64,000 nucleotides of DNA from Corynebacterium lemuris (lineage in GTDB: Bacteria; Actinomycetota; Actinomycetes; Mycobacteriales; Mycobacteriaceae). The stretch spans positions 1 through 64,000 of the forward strand of contig NZ_JANWTC010000011.1 of the NCBI RefSeq assembly GCF_024919295.1, read 5' to 3'. The position numbers and the translations under genes are program-made. Every line of letters begins with the position of its first letter. The first letter of the stretch is position 1. Positions 51,583 to 62,079 of this stretch are shown piece after piece. The notes beneath the pieces were generated by a model. The model did not search any database and had not been told where the DNA came from. It worked only from the letters and a program-made list of their open reading frames with translations.

Positions 51583-54500
51583 ATGAGTGAGAGCCCTGGC
51601 CCCGCGACGATGACCGTCGAACAGCTCCGCGGGTGGCTCCGCGACTGGGTGGTGCAGGTCACCGGGTTGAACCCGGAGGACGTCACCGACACCAAGCCGA
51701 TGGAGAACTTCGGTCTTTCCTCCCGTGACGCGGTCATCCTGTCCGGCGAGCTGGAGAACCTCCTCGGTGTCCAGCTGGACGCCACCATCACCTACGAGTA
51801 CCCCACGATCCAGGCTCTGGCGCAGCGGCTCGTCGACGGCGAGCCCGCCGCCCGCGAACGTACCCGCCCGCGCATCCGCCACACCGGCGGCACTGACCGC
51901 ACCCCGGGCACCCACGACATCGCCATCGTCGGCATGGGGGGACGTTTCCCGGGTGCCGGCAACCTGGACGAGTACTGGTCCATGCTCGTCGAGGGCCGCG
52001 ACGGCACCGGTGAGCTGCCGATCGGCCGCTGGTCGGAATACGCCGGTGAGGAGGTCATGGCCGCCAAGATGGCGGAGCAGTCCCTGACCGGTGGCTACCT
52101 GGAGGACCTCTCCAGCTTCGACGCCGAGTTCTTCGGACTGTCCCCGCTTGAGGCGGCCAACATGGACCCGCAGCAGCGCATCATGCTCGAGGTCACGTGG
52201 GAGGCTCTCGAGGACGCCCACCTCGCGCCGAACACCCTGCGCGGCACCTCGGTGGGTGTCTTCCTCGGTTCCTCGAACAACGACTACGGCATGCTCATCA
52301 CCGCCGATCCGGCCGAGGCGCACCCCTACGCTCTGACGGGCACCTCCAGCTCGATCATCCCCAACCGCATCTCCTACGCCTTCGACTTCCGCGGCCCGTC
52401 CGTCAGCGTGGACACGGCGTGCTCCTCCTCGCTGGTGGCCGTCCACCAGGCGGTGCGTGCGCTGCGCGACGGCGACGCCGATGTCGCGGTGGCCGGTGGC
52501 GTGAACATCCTGGCCTCCCCGTTCGTCACCACCGCTTTCGGCGAGCTCGGGGTGCTCAGCCCGACCGGCCACATCCACGCCTTCTCCGACGACGCCGACG
52601 GTTTCATCCGTTCCGACGGCGCCGGCGTGCTCATCCTCAAGCGGGTCAAGGATGCGCTTGCCGACGGCGATGACATCCTCGCCGTGGTCAAGGGCTCGGC
52701 CATCAACTCCGACGGCCACTCCAACGGCCTGACCGCGCCCAACCCCGACGCCCAGATCGAGGTGCTGTCCCGCGCCTACGACGACGCCGGCATCGACCCC
52801 ACCCAGGTGGACTACATCGAGGCCCACGGCACCGGCACCATCCTCGGTGACCCCATCGAGGCCACCGCCCTCGGCGCGGTCCTCGGTGAGGGCCGCGACC
52901 TGAAGCAGCCGACCCTGCTGGGTTCGGTGAAGTCCAACATCGGCCACTCCGAGTCCGCCGCGGGAGCTGCCGGCCTGATCAAGGTCGTCCAGTCCATCCA
53001 GCACGGTGTGATCCCGCCGAGCCTGCACTTCGAGGCCCCCAACCGCTACATCGACTTCGATGCCGAGCGCCTCGAGGTCGTCGAGGACCCCCGCGAGTGG
53101 CCCGAGTACTCCCGGCGCAAGGTCGCCGGCGTCTCCGGTTTCGGCTTCGGCGGCACCAACGCCCACGTCGTGGTCAGCTCCTTCGACCCGGCCGATTACG
53201 AGGCGGAGACCGCTGACCTTGCTCCGCTGGAGTCCCAGCTGACCGACCCGGGGCACCCGAATGCGGTGCTGCTGCCGGTCTCCGGCCTGCTGCCCTCGCG
53301 CCGCCGACAGGCCGCCGCGGACCTCGCCGATTTCCTGGAGGGCCGCCCCGACACCGATCTGGTGCCGGTGGCCCGTTCCCTGGCCGGCCGCAACCACGGT
53401 CGTTCCCGCGCCGTCGTCAACGCGGAGACGGTGGAGGAGGCCGTGAAGCGCCTGCGCCAGGTCGCCGAGGGCAAGGTCTCGGTGGGCATCACCGCCGCTG
53501 ATTCCCCCGCCGCTGTGGGACCGGTGTTCGTGTACTCCGGTTTCGGTTCCCAGCACCGCAAGATGGCCAAGGAGCTGCTCGCCGCCTCCCCGCTGTTCCG
53601 TACCCGCATGGAGGAACTCGACGAGCGGGTGCAGTTCGAGTCCGGCTGGTCGGTCCTGGAGATCGTCGCCGATGATGAGCAGACCTATGACACGGAGACC
53701 GCGCAGGTCGCCATCACCGCCATCCAGATCGCGCTGACCGACCTGCTTGCCGCCTTCGGTGCGAAGCCCGCGGCCGTCATGGGCATGTCCATGGGCGAGA
53801 TCGCCGCGGCCTACGCCGCCGGTGGCCTCAACGCCGGGGACGCCATGCAGATCGCCTGTCACCGGGCCCGCCTCATGGGTGAGGGGGAGAAGTCCCTGCC
53901 CGAGGACCAGCTCGGTGCGATGGCAGTGGTGGAACTGTCCACCGAGGCACTCCGGGAGCTCAACGACGAGGAGGCCTTCGGCAACATCGAACCGGCCGTC
54001 TACGCCGGCCCGGGCATGACCACCGTGGGCGGACCACGGGAGCAGGTGACCGCGCTCGTCGAGAAGCTCGAGGGCGAGGGCAAGTTCGCCCGCCTGCTCA
54101 ACGTCAAGGGCGCCGGCCACACCAGCGCCGTGGAGCCGTTGCTCGGCGAGCTCGGCTTCGAGACCGCCGGCATCAGCCCGCAGCCCCTGCACACCCCGCT
54201 GTTCAGCTCCGTCGACCCGGGCGAGCTGCACCAGCCGGGTCAGACCATCCACGACACCGACTACTGGCTGCGCATGACGCGCCAGTCCGTCCACTTCCAG
54301 GACGCCACCGAGGCCGCCTTCGCCCACGGTCACACCACCCTGGTCGAGATCGCCCCGAACCCGGTCGGGATCATGGGCATGATGAACACCGCCTTCAGCG
54401 TGGGCAAACCCGACGCCCAGCTGCTCTTCGCCCTCAAGCGCAAGGTCGGCGAGGTCGAGGCGCTGCGCGACCTGCTGGCCAAGCTCTACGCGGCCGGTGC

Positions 54501-56433
54501 CCCGGTCGACTTCTCCCTGGTCTACGGGCCCGGCCCGCTGCTGCCCGCCCCGCACATCACGTGGAAGCACCAGCGCTACTGGACCAACGCCCGCCCGGCC
54601 AGCCACCGCCCCGCGGAGCTGCCGGGCCAGCGCGTGACCCTGCCCGGTGGTGTGGTGGCCTTCAGCACCGACGCCGACCAGGTCCCCTCCGCCCTCGCGC
54701 TGCTCGAACGTGCCGCCGAGGCGGTTCAGCCGGGAGCGCAGCTCGTCGCGGCGGAGGAGTACGCCATGCTCCCGGTCACCGGTGAGATCACCACCATGGC
54801 CAACCGCGGTGTGGGCGGCGTGAGCCTGACGGTCCACGGTGTCACCGACCCCGCCGCCGGCACCACGACCCTGCTGGCGGAGGGCTTCGCCACCGCGCTG
54901 AAGCTCAACACCCCGGCCGCCGTACCGGGTGTGCAGACCCCGCAGGCCGCAGCGAGCCCCGCGGTGGTCGAGGAGGAACTCGACATCGAGGAGATCCGCT
55001 GGGACCCCTCCTCGGGGGAGACCGTCGAGGCCCGCCTGCGCGCCATCGTCTCGGAGTCCATGGGCTACGACGTCGACGACCTGCCCGGTGAGCTCCCGCT
55101 CATCGACCTGGGTCTGGACTCGCTCATGGGCATGCGCATCAAGAACCGCGTGGAGAACGACTTCCAGATCCCGCCGCTGCAGGTCCAGGCGCTGCGGGAC
55201 GCCTCCGTGGCCGATGTCGTCCGCATCGTTGAGGAGGCCGTCGCCGCGAAGACGAACACCGCCACCCCGCTCATCGAGCCGGTCATGTCCGCCGACGATG
55301 TCGAGGAGGCCGAGCAGGATGTCCGGGAAGAGCCCGTGCAGGACGAGGCGCCGCAGGGCGTGGGTGTCGCCCCCCGCGACGCCGCCGAGCGCATGGTGTT
55401 CGGCACCTGGGCCACCATCACCGGCAAGGCACCGGCGGGGGTGACCACCACGCTGCCGGCGGTCGACGCGGGCGTCGCGAAGCAGATCGCCGAGCGGCTC
55501 ACCGACCGCGCCGGCCTGGAGATCACCCCTGAGCAGGTCACGGGGGCGGAGACGCTGGAACCGCTGGCCAACATCGTGCGTGACGCACTGGAGACCGAGG
55601 TCGAGGGCAACATCCGCGTCCTGCGGGCCCGCCCCGGGGACTCCGCGAAGCCCAGCGTGTTCATGTTCCACCCCGCCGGCGGCTCCTCCGTGGTCTACCA
55701 GCCACTGGCCCGTCGCCTGCCGGAGGACATCCCCGTCTACGGTGTGGAACGCCTCGAGGGCACCCTCGAGGAGCGGGCCGCCGCCTACATCGACGAGATC
55801 CGCCAGTACTCCGACGGCCGCCCGGTGGTCCTCGGCGGCTGGTCCTTCGGCGGTGCCCTGGCCTACGAGGTCGCCAGCCAGCTCAAGGACACCGACGTCG
55901 AGGTCGCCTACATCGCGCTCCTGGACACCACCCAGCCCTCCGAGCCGATCCCGGACACCATGGAGGAGACGAAGGCCCGCTGGGAGCGCTACAGCGAATT
56001 CGCCGGCCGGACCTACGGCCTCGACTTCCCGGTGCCCTTCGAGCTGCTGGAGACCGCCGGCGAGGAGGCCATGCTCACCATGCTGGAGCAGTTCCTGGCC
56101 ACCACCGACGCCTCCGAACACGGTCTGGCCGCCGGCGTGCTGGAGCATCAGCGCGCCAGCTTCGTGGACAACCGCATCCTGGACAAGCTCGACTTCAGCC
56201 GCTGGGCGGAGGTGAAGGTGCCGGTCCTGCTGTTCCGTTCCGAGCGGATGCACGACGGTGCCATCGAGCTGGAGCCGCGCTACGCCCACATTGACCCGGA
56301 CGGCGGCTGGTCGGCCATCGTCGATGAACTTGATATCGTCCAGCTCAAGGGCGATCACCTCGCGGTACCCGACGAACCGGCCATCGGCGTCGTGGGTGCG
56401 CACATGGCCCGGCGTATCGAGGAACTGGAGTGA
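51583..56433 (+). CDS. pks13: Polyketide synthase Pks13, mycolic acid condensase
   Basis: A 1616-aa type I PKS catalysing the Claisen condensation of two fatty chains to the beta-keto mycolate precursor. Domains in order: ACP1 (about 10-90, Ser in GLSSRD, S46/47), ketosynthase (about 110-535, C280 in DTACSSS, His in EAHGTGT), acyltransferase (about 640-960, S736 in GMSMGE), ACP2 (about 1145-1225, S1180 in DLGLDSL), thioesterase (about 1355-1616, S1421 in GWSFGG). There are no reductive domains, as expected. ATG 51583 is preferred; GTG 51547 is in frame. Length fits corynebacterial Pks13. accD begins after three bases. Confidence 0.97.
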   Translation: MSESPGPATMTVEQLRGWLRDWVVQVTGLNPEDVTDTKPMENFGLSSRDAVILSGELENLLGVQLDATITYEYPTIQALAQRLVDGEPAARERTRPRIRHTGGTDRTPGTHDIAIVGMGGRFPGAGNLDEYWSMLVEGRDGTGELPIGRWSEYAGEEVMAAKMAEQSLTGGYLEDLSSFDAEFFGLSPLEAANMDPQQRIMLEVTWEALEDAHLAPNTLRGTSVGVFLGSSNNDYGMLITADPAEAHPYALTGTSSSIIPNRISYAFDFRGPSVSVDTACSSSLVAVHQAVRALRDGDADVAVAGGVNILASPFVTTAFGELGVLSPTGHIHAFSDDADGFIRSDGAGVLILKRVKDALADGDDILAVVKGSAINSDGHSNGLTAPNPDAQIEVLSRAYDDAGIDPTQVDYIEAHGTGTILGDPIEATALGAVLGEGRDLKQPTLLGSVKSNIGHSESAAGAAGLIKVVQSIQHGVIPPSLHFEAPNRYIDFDAERLEVVEDPREWPEYSRRKVAGVSGFGFGGTNAHVVVSSFDPADYEAETADLAPLESQLTDPGHPNAVLLPVSGLLPSRRRQAAADLADFLEGRPDTDLVPVARSLAGRNHGRSRAVVNAETVEEAVKRLRQVAEGKVSVGITAADSPAAVGPVFVYSGFGSQHRKMAKELLAASPLFRTRMEELDERVQFESGWSVLEIVADDEQTYDTETAQVAITAIQIALTDLLAAFGAKPAAVMGMSMGEIAAAYAAGGLNAGDAMQIACHRARLMGEGEKSLPEDQLGAMAVVELSTEALRELNDEEAFGNIEPAVYAGPGMTTVGGPREQVTALVEKLEGEGKFARLLNVKGAGHTSAVEPLLGELGFETAGISPQPLHTPLFSSVDPGELHQPGQTIHDTDYWLRMTRQSVHFQDATEAAFAHGHTTLVEIAPNPVGIMGMMNTAFSVGKPDAQLLFALKRKVGEVEALRDLLAKLYAAGAPVDFSLVYGPGPLLPAPHITWKHQRYWTNARPASHRPAELPGQRVTLPGGVVAFSTDADQVPSALALLERAAEAVQPGAQLVAAEEYAMLPVTGEITTMANRGVGGVSLTVHGVTDPAAGTTTLLAEGFATALKLNTPAAVPGVQTPQAAASPAVVEEELDIEEIRWDPSSGETVEARLRAIVSESMGYDVDDLPGELPLIDLGLDSLMGMRIKNRVENDFQIPPLQVQALRDASVADVVRIVEEAVAAKTNTATPLIEPVMSADDVEEAEQDVREEPVQDEAPQGVGVAPRDAAERMVFGTWATITGKAPAGVTTTLPAVDAGVAKQIAERLTDRAGLEITPEQVTGAETLEPLANIVRDALETEVEGNIRVLRARPGDSAKPSVFMFHPAGGSSVVYQPLARRLPEDIPVYGVERLEGTLEERAAAYIDEIRQYSDGRPVVLGGWSFGGALAYEVASQLKDTDVEVAYIALLDTTQPSEPIPDTMEETKARWERYSEFAGRTYGLDFPVPFELLETAGEEAMLTMLEQFLATTDASEHGLAAGVLEHQRASFVDNRILDKLDFSRWAEVKVPVLLFRSERMHDGAIELEPRYAHIDPDGGWSAIVDELDIVQLKGDHLAVPDEPAIGVVGAHMARRIEELE

Positions 56434-56436
56434 TCT

Positions 56437-57987
56437 GTGACTGAAACGTCAACCGCAGCCAAACTGGCGGACCTGCGCTCCCGCCTCGACCAGGCACGCG
56501 ACCCCGGCAGCGAGCGTGCACGTAGGAAGCGTGATGACGAGGGCCGGTCCACCCCGCGCCAGCGCATCGCCTCGCTTCTCGACGAAGGCTCCTTCGTCGA
56601 GATCGGTGCCCTGGCGAAGACACCGGGTGTGGATGACGCCGTCTACTCCGACGGCGTGGTCACCGGCTACGGACGTGTCGACGGCCGTCCGGTCGCTATC
56701 TACGCCCACGACAAGACCGTCTACGGCGGTTCTGTCGGCGAGACCTTCGGCCGCAAGGTCGTCGAGGTCATGGAGATGGCCATCAAGATCGGTTGCCCGG
56801 TCATCGGCATCCAGGATTCCGGTGGCGCCCGCATCCAGGACGCCGTGACCTCCCTGGCCATGTACTCGGAGATCTCCCGCCGCCAGCTGCCCCTGTCGGG
56901 CCGCAGCCCGCAGATCTCCGTCATGCTCGGCCGCTCCGCCGGCGGTGCCGTCTACGCCCCGGTGACCACCGACTTCGTCATCGCCGTCGACGGCGAGTCC
57001 GAGATGTACGTCACCGGCCCCAACGTCATCCGCGAGGTCACCGGCGAGGACGTCACCTCCGCGGAGCTCGGCGGCGCCCGCCAGCAGGAACTCAACGGCA
57101 ACATCTCCATGGTCGTCGATTCCGAGGATGAGGCCTTCGACGCGGTCCGGGACCTGCTCGACCACCTGCCCCTGACCTGCCACGATCCGGCCCCGGTATT
57201 CCGGGCACCGCTGGACGAGGCCGTCGCCGACGACCCGGCCCTCGACCTGTTCATGCCGGACGACTCCAACGCCGGTTACGACATGATGGACCTGCTGGTC
57301 CAGCTGGGCGATGACGAGAACCTCGTGGAGATCCAGGCCAACTACGGGCCGAACCTCATCACCGCCTTCGGGCGTATCGACGGCCGCGCCGTCGGCTTCA
57401 TCGCCAACAACCCCATGCATCTGGCCGGCTGCATCGACGCCGATGCCGCCGACAAGGGTGCCCGCTTCATCCGCACCTGCGACGCCTACAACATCCCCCT
57501 GGTCTTTGTCGTGGACACCCCGGGATACCTGCCGGGCGTGGAGCAGGAGAAGGCGGGACTGATCCACCGCGGTGCCAAGCTCGCCTTCGCCCTGGTGGAG
57601 GCGACAGTGCCCAAGGTCACCCTCATCGTCCGCAAGGCCTACGGCGGTGCCTACGCCGTCATGGGTTCGAAGAACCTCAGCGGTGACATCAACCTGGCGT
57701 GGCCGACCGCGCAGATCGCCGTCATGGGTTCCGCCGCCGCCGTGGTCATGATCCAGGGCAAGCAGCTGGCTGCCGCACCCCCTGAGCAGCGGGATTACCT
57801 GAAGAAGATCTTCATGGACTTCTACGACGAGAACATGACCAGCCCCTATGTGGCGGCCGAGCGCGGCTACCTGGACGCGATGATCCAGCCGCGGGAGACG
57901 CGTCTGACCCTGCGCCGGGCCCTGCGCCAGCTGGCGACGAAGGACGAGCAGGACCTTCCCAAGAAGCACACGATCATGCCGCTGTAA
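56437..57987 (+). CDS. accD3: Acyl-CoA carboxylase beta (carboxyltransferase) subunit for mycolate synthesis
   Basis: A 516-aa carboxyltransferase which, with biotinylated alpha and other beta subunits encoded elsewhere, carboxylates the long acyl-CoA that serves as Pks13 extender. It has two crotonase-like halves: GYGRVDGRPVAIYAHD and DSGGARIQ with LGRSAGGAVYAP, then NNPMHLAGCID, VDTPGYLPGVEQE and KAYGGAYAVMGSK with the oxyanion glycines. The GTG start lies three bases after the pks13 stop. The name follows C. glutamicum usage as I recall it (accD4 in M. tuberculosis). Confidence 0.94.
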   Translation: MTETSTAAKLADLRSRLDQARDPGSERARRKRDDEGRSTPRQRIASLLDEGSFVEIGALAKTPGVDDAVYSDGVVTGYGRVDGRPVAIYAHDKTVYGGSVGETFGRKVVEVMEMAIKIGCPVIGIQDSGGARIQDAVTSLAMYSEISRRQLPLSGRSPQISVMLGRSAGGAVYAPVTTDFVIAVDGESEMYVTGPNVIREVTGEDVTSAELGGARQQELNGNISMVVDSEDEAFDAVRDLLDHLPLTCHDPAPVFRAPLDEAVADDPALDLFMPDDSNAGYDMMDLLVQLGDDENLVEIQANYGPNLITAFGRIDGRAVGFIANNPMHLAGCIDADAADKGARFIRTCDAYNIPLVFVVDTPGYLPGVEQEKAGLIHRGAKLAFALVEATVPKVTLIVRKAYGGAYAVMGSKNLSGDINLAWPTAQIAVMGSAAAVVMIQGKQLAAAPPEQRDYLKKIFMDFYDENMTSPYVAAERGYLDAMIQPRETRLTLRRALRQLATKDEQDLPKKHTIMPL

Positions 57988-58013
57988 CCGGAGAAATTGT
58001 TTCCCCCGGCTAT

Positions 58014-58032
58014 GTAACGGAATGATTACTAT
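58014..58032 (+). promoter_or_regulatory. Promoter-like region of the 31-codon gene with GTAACG motif
   Basis: GTAACGGAA (58014-58022) precedes TACTAT (58027-58032), a candidate -10 that would give a leader of about 45 bases. The context TATGTAACG is shared with the fadD32 upstream palindrome. No convincing -35 at standard spacing. Confidence 0.35.
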
Positions 58033-58083
58033 GGCACGATGTACCCAATGTAACTGCTCGTCAACCACTTAAGGAGCATCCTC

Positions 58084-58179
58084 ATGCTGAGCACCGCCGT
58101 GGACCTTTTCGGTGACATCATCGGTCTGATCATCATGATCAGCAACCAGCTGACCCACACCCTGAGCTCTCAGGGTTAG
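58084..58179 (+). CDS. 31-aa small protein, candidate mycomembrane peptide/porin
   Basis: ATG 58084 to TAG 58179 with a strong AAGGAG site seven bases upstream. The peptide begins MLSTAVDLFGDIIGLIIMIS, has two Asp and no Lys or Arg, and ends in Ser/Thr-rich LTHTLSSQG. There is no cleavable signal peptide. This resembles the very short, signal-less PorA/PorH channel peptides of corynebacteria, some of which I recall as being encoded within the mycolate cluster in C. jeikeium and C. urealyticum and carrying O-mycolate on Ser. Homology cannot be shown by eye. A strong hairpin follows after 11 bases, so this is a complete transcription unit. Confidence 0.6.
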   Translation: MLSTAVDLFGDIIGLIIMISNQLTHTLSSQG

Positions 58180-58190
58180 CCTCCGGCTGC

Positions 58191-58233
58191 ACGACGTCCC
58201 GGCTCCCGCTCCATGCGGGGGCCGGGACGTCGT
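58191..58233 (+). terminator. Strong hairpin after the 31-codon gene
   Basis: ACGACGTCCCGGC (58191-58203) and GCCGGGACGTCGT (58221-58233) pair perfectly over 13 bases. The loop contains a further CCCGC/GCGGG pairing. It ends the accD-peptide region. The rest up to 58322 shows no gene. Confidence 0.75.
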
Positions 58234-58322
58234 CGATTCAGCGGGTTCGAGATCACCATCCCGAGAGGAGTGAGTGCCCCGGGGGCCGAATGCGACTGGT
58301 CTCGATGAGACGCATCCGCCCC

Positions 58323-58697
58323 TCAGACCCGGCGGCGACGCCCCACGATCCCGGCGATCGCCCGCCAGCCGAGCATGAACAGCGCGGACATGATGGTGGC
58401 CACCAGGATGAAGGACCAGTGGGGGAACTCCCCGTTGCGCACGGTCCAGATACCCAGGCCCACCACGACGGTGATGAGCCACGCGGACACCCCCGCGGGC
58501 ACCAGGCGGGCCCCGTCCCATTTCGCTGCGGTGATGACCACCCAGGACAGTGCCACGCCCAGCAGAAAGGGCCAGAGGGTGGACAACCAGCCACCGAAGT
58601 TCAGGGGCATGTCGTCGGTCTGGTGCGCGATGCGGGCAAACAGGGCGAAGGCGGCGATGGCCACCACGTCAGCGGTCAGTGCGGAGATTCTGCTCAT
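58323..58697 (-). CDS. DUF3054 membrane protein
   Basis: A 124-aa protein with four hydrophobic segments (about 7-25, 35-55, 65-85, 95-117) and a basic C-terminus (GRRRRV). It matches the actinobacterial DUF3054 pattern (DVVAIAAFALFARIAHQ). Function unknown. Its start overlaps the end of the UPF0104 gene by 29 bases on the same strand, so it is the last gene of the trmB-mmpL operon. Confidence 0.8.
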   Translation of the reverse strand: MSRISALTADVVAIAAFALFARIAHQTDDMPLNFGGWLSTLWPFLLGVALSWVVITAAKWDGARLVPAGVSAWLITVVVGLGIWTVRNGEFPHWSFILVATIMSALFMLGWRAIAGIVGRRRRV

Positions 58698-59754
58698 GAC
58701 CCAACTCTATCGCCGGTTCCGCAGCGCTCCGGACGCTGCGTCCGGCGAAGTAGAGGAAGTAGACCACCCAGCCGATGATGGTGGCCAGGGCGAAGGAGAT
58801 CAGCCGGTAGACCAGGGCCACGCCGGTGGCGTCAACGGCGGTCATGCCGGCGGTGACCAGGGTGGCGATGATGACCGCCTCCACGGTGCCCAGCCCACCC
58901 GGGGTCACCTGCGCGGTGCCGGCGAGTTTGGCGGTGGTGTAGGCGAGCAGGACGCCCATGACGGTGGTGCGGTCGGGGGTGGCCTCCAGGCCGGGGGCGG
59001 TGCCGGTGATGGCCCAGACACAGGCGTAGAGGGCGAGGACGTCGAAAAGCCGGTTGAGCAGCGACCAGCCGGCGACGGCAGCGAAGCGGCCCCGGCTGAG
59101 GTGGACCGTGTCGAACTGGTGGAGCTGGGTGACCACGGCCTCGAGACCGGTGTCAGGGGCCCGGCGCAGCAGCCGGTTGAACACGGGCAGGAGGGCACGG
59201 GTCCAGCGTTCCAGGTGGTCGGGGTGGTTGGCGGCCCAGTACACGGCCCAGGACAGGACGGTCATGGCCGCCAGGGTGGCCAGCAGGGACCACACGCTGA
59301 CCTGGGCGCCGAGGAAGAACACACCGGAGACGCCGATCAGGACCAGCCACATCGTGGACACCGCGGAGCTGAGCACCAGGAACCAGCCGCACAGCAGGCG
59401 GCTGGCGCCCCAGCTGCGCTGCACCTGGTAGGTCAGCACGGCGGAGAAAGCGGGCCCGCCGGGCAGGGAGGTGGACCACGAGTTGGAGGCCAGGGTCAGG
59501 CCGGTGGCGGCGGACAGCGGGACACGGGTACCGCCCGCCCCGAGGAGCAGGCGCATGACCTCGGCCATCGCCGCGAGGGAGAGGAAGGTCGTGATGACTG
59601 CCACGACCACCCCGGCAGGTTCCGCATCGCGCAGGCGGCGGATGCCGTCGCCGAGGAAGGGCAGCTGGTCGCGGAAGGCCACCACGAGGATGACCAGTAC
59701 CACGAACGGGCCCAGCCACCGCACCCACCGGTTGGCGGTGATCCGGCGCAGCAC
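58669..59754 (-). CDS. UPF0104 / LPG-synthase transmembrane-region family protein
   Basis: A 361-aa membrane protein with about eight hydrophobic segments and family motifs NSWSTSLPGGPAFS and TPGGLGTVEAVI. It resembles the flippase-like membrane half of MprF without the aminoacyl-transferase domain. It may move a lipid or glycolipid; coupling to the MmpL transporter by a one-base gap suggests a role in envelope lipid traffic, by inference. GTG start directly after the mmpL stop. Confidence 0.85.
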   Translation of the reverse strand: MLRRITANRWVRWLGPFVVLVILVVAFRDQLPFLGDGIRRLRDAEPAGVVVAVITTFLSLAAMAEVMRLLLGAGGTRVPLSAATGLTLASNSWSTSLPGGPAFSAVLTYQVQRSWGASRLLCGWFLVLSSAVSTMWLVLIGVSGVFFLGAQVSVWSLLATLAAMTVLSWAVYWAANHPDHLERWTRALLPVFNRLLRRAPDTGLEAVVTQLHQFDTVHLSRGRFAAVAGWSLLNRLFDVLALYACVWAITGTAPGLEATPDRTTVMGVLLAYTTAKLAGTAQVTPGGLGTVEAVIIATLVTAGMTAVDATGVALVYRLISFALATIIGWVVYFLYFAGRSVRSAAEPAIELGHEQNLRTDR

Positions 59755-59755
59755 G

Positions 59756-62062
59756 TCAGCGGCCCAGCTTGCGGGGACCGTTCCGGTCGGATGAGATGCG
59801 GGCCATCAGCTCGCTGAAGGGGATGAGCTCCTCATCGTCGGCGGTGGTGCGGCCACCTCGGGCGGCCTCCTCCTCGTCGACGACGACGGCGTCGTCAAGC
59901 AGCAGCTCCTGCTTCCCGACGGCCGCGGGGGCGGGTGCCTCACCGTGGCCGAGGCGGGCGTAGGCGCGTTTGATGAAGGCCGGGGCCCACCAGTTGTCCT
60001 CGCGCAGCAGGTGCATCACGGCGGGCACGAGCATCATGCGGATGATGGTGGCGTCGATGGCCAGGGCGAAGATCATGCCGAAGGCGATGTACTTCATCAT
60101 GACGATCTCGGAGAAGCCGAAGGCGCCGGCCACGACGATCATGATCAGCGCGGCCGCCGTGATGATCGAGCCCGTCTGGGCGGTGCCGTAGCGGATCGCG
60201 TCGTCGGTGGATTCCCCGCGGTCGCGGGCCTCCACCATCCGGGAGACGAGGAAGACCTCGTAGTCCGTGGACAGGCCGTAGACGATGGCCACGATGAGCA
60301 CCAGCACCGGTGACATCAGCGGACCCGGCGTGAAGTTGAACAGCTCCGCCCCCAGGCCACCGACGAACATGGCGGTGAGGATGCCCAGGGTCGCGCCCAG
60401 CCCCAGGACCGTCATGATCACGGCCTTCGCCGGGAGGATGAGCGAACCGAAGACCAGGGCCATGAGGATGAACGTGGCCACCACGACATAGATGGCCATC
60501 CACGGCAGCTTGTCCAGCAGGGCCTCGATGGACTCGATCTCCATGGCCGGGGTGCCGCCGATGTACAGACCGACCCCCTCGGGCGCCTCGAGGGCGCGCA
60601 GCTGATCGATGACCTGGCTGTTGAGGTCCCGGTCCTGGATGCCCGCGGAGAGCACCGTCGTCCCGTCGACCGTGCCGTGGTCCGGGGTGAACGGGGCCGT
60701 CAGGCCCCCGATGTCCCGGGCCTGGACGTAGATGTCCACCAGCTGCTGCTCCGTGGCATTCGTGACCACGAGTTTGACCGGTTCGGTGCGGAAGGCGGGG
60801 AAGGTCTCGTTGAACTCGTCCTGGGCCACCCGCGTCTCGTGGGAGGGCGGGAGATAGGTCTCGTTGATGCCGCCGAACTTCACCCCCGCCAGCGGCAGGG
60901 TGAGCAGGATGAGCAGCCCGGCGACGACGACGGTGACCACCTTGGCGTTGCGCATCGCCCAGGAGGGGATGCGGAACCACAGGGTGTCCTCCAGGCGGCG
61001 GGCGGTGCGCTTCGTGCGGCGGAGGGTCCACTTGTCGATGTTGTGGCCCAGCATGCCGAACAGGGCCGGCAGGACCGTCACCGACAGCAGCGCCGCCAGG
61101 CCCACCGCGGAGATCGCACCGTAGGCCACGGACTTGAGGAAGGCCTGCGGGAATACCAGCAGACCGGACAGGGCCACCGCGACCATCGCCGCGGAGAAGA
61201 CCACCGTCTTGCCGGCGGTGGCGGTGGTCGTGCCCACCGCCTCGGGTACACCGGCCCCCTTGTCCAGCTCCTCCCGGAACCGGGAGACCATGAACAGGCC
61301 GTAGTCGATGGCCAGGCCCAGACCGAGCAGGGTGACCACCGACTGGGCGAAGACGTTGACCTGGACGGTCCCCGCCAGGATGGACAGGATGCCCAGGGAA
61401 CCGGCGATGGACAGGACACCGACGATCAGCGGCATGAACGCCGCGACGACGGAACCGAAGACCACCAGCAGGAGCAGCCCCACCAGGGGCAGAGCGACGA
61501 CCTCGGCGCGGACGATGTCGCCGGCCATGCCGTCGTCGAGGGAATCGGCGACGGCCGTGGCACCGGCCACCCTGGTCTCCACCCCGTCGGGCAGGTCCTC
61601 CGCCACGAGGGAGTCCTCGATGGCGCGGAAGTCCCGCAGGGTCTGCTCCCCGTCCCCGCGCAACCCGATGGCGGCGAAGGCGACGGTGCCGTCCTCGTTG
61701 ATCAGCTGGGCGTTACGGGTGTCGAAGTAGCTGGTGACATGGGCGATCTCCTCCGGATGCCCGGTCTTGAGATCCTCCAGGTGGGAGGCGATGGCACCGA
61801 AGGTCACCGGATCGTTGATCGAGCGGCCCTCGGCCGCCTCGAACAGGAGGATGACGTCACCGCTGTTGTCACGGCCGAAGGTCTCCAGCTCGATGGCGGC
61901 GGCCGCGGTGGAGCTGGAGCCCGGATCGTCCCAGCCCTCCTGGCTCATGCGGTCGTCGAGACGCAGCCCGAAGACGGCGTAGAGCACCACGATCGCGGCG
62001 ATGACGATCAGGGGCACCAGGCGGCGGTGGCGATAGGAGAAATGTCCCCACTTCTCGAACAT
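59756..62062 (-). CDS. MmpL3-type RND transporter of trehalose monomycolate (CmpL1-like)
   Basis: A 768-aa inner-membrane RND transporter predicted to carry trehalose monocorynomycolate to the outside. It has twelve transmembrane segments in the 1+5+1+5 pattern with two large periplasmic loops (about 35-175, 395-530). The proton-relay Asp-Tyr pairs are visible: LAIDYGLFMVSRFREEL in TM4 and LSTDYEVFLVSRM in TM10. The C-terminal 100 residues are cytoplasmic and acidic. The order trmB-NYN-mmpL matches Rv0208c-Rv0207c-mmpL3 of M. tuberculosis, supporting orthology to MmpL3 / corynebacterial CmpL1. Confidence 0.93.
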   Translation of the reverse strand: MFEKWGHFSYRHRRLVPLIVIAAIVVLYAVFGLRLDDRMSQEGWDDPGSSSTAAAAIELETFGRDNSGDVILLFEAAEGRSINDPVTFGAIASHLEDLKTGHPEEIAHVTSYFDTRNAQLINEDGTVAFAAIGLRGDGEQTLRDFRAIEDSLVAEDLPDGVETRVAGATAVADSLDDGMAGDIVRAEVVALPLVGLLLLVVFGSVVAAFMPLIVGVLSIAGSLGILSILAGTVQVNVFAQSVVTLLGLGLAIDYGLFMVSRFREELDKGAGVPEAVGTTTATAGKTVVFSAAMVAVALSGLLVFPQAFLKSVAYGAISAVGLAALLSVTVLPALFGMLGHNIDKWTLRRTKRTARRLEDTLWFRIPSWAMRNAKVVTVVVAGLLILLTLPLAGVKFGGINETYLPPSHETRVAQDEFNETFPAFRTEPVKLVVTNATEQQLVDIYVQARDIGGLTAPFTPDHGTVDGTTVLSAGIQDRDLNSQVIDQLRALEAPEGVGLYIGGTPAMEIESIEALLDKLPWMAIYVVVATFILMALVFGSLILPAKAVIMTVLGLGATLGILTAMFVGGLGAELFNFTPGPLMSPVLVLIVAIVYGLSTDYEVFLVSRMVEARDRGESTDDAIRYGTAQTGSIITAAALIMIVVAGAFGFSEIVMMKYIAFGMIFALAIDATIIRMMLVPAVMHLLREDNWWAPAFIKRAYARLGHGEAPAPAAVGKQELLLDDAVVVDEEEAARGGRTTADDEELIPFSELMARISSDRNGPRKLGR

Positions 62063-62079
62063 CGGGCTTCCCCTCTCGG

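Noticed and set aside
51454-56403. A reading frame of more than 1600 codons antisense to pks13
   Set aside because: It mirrors the codon periodicity of pks13, has no ribosome-binding site or recognisable domain, and all five Pks13 domains are intact on the plus strand. Long antisense frames are expected in very G+C-rich genes.
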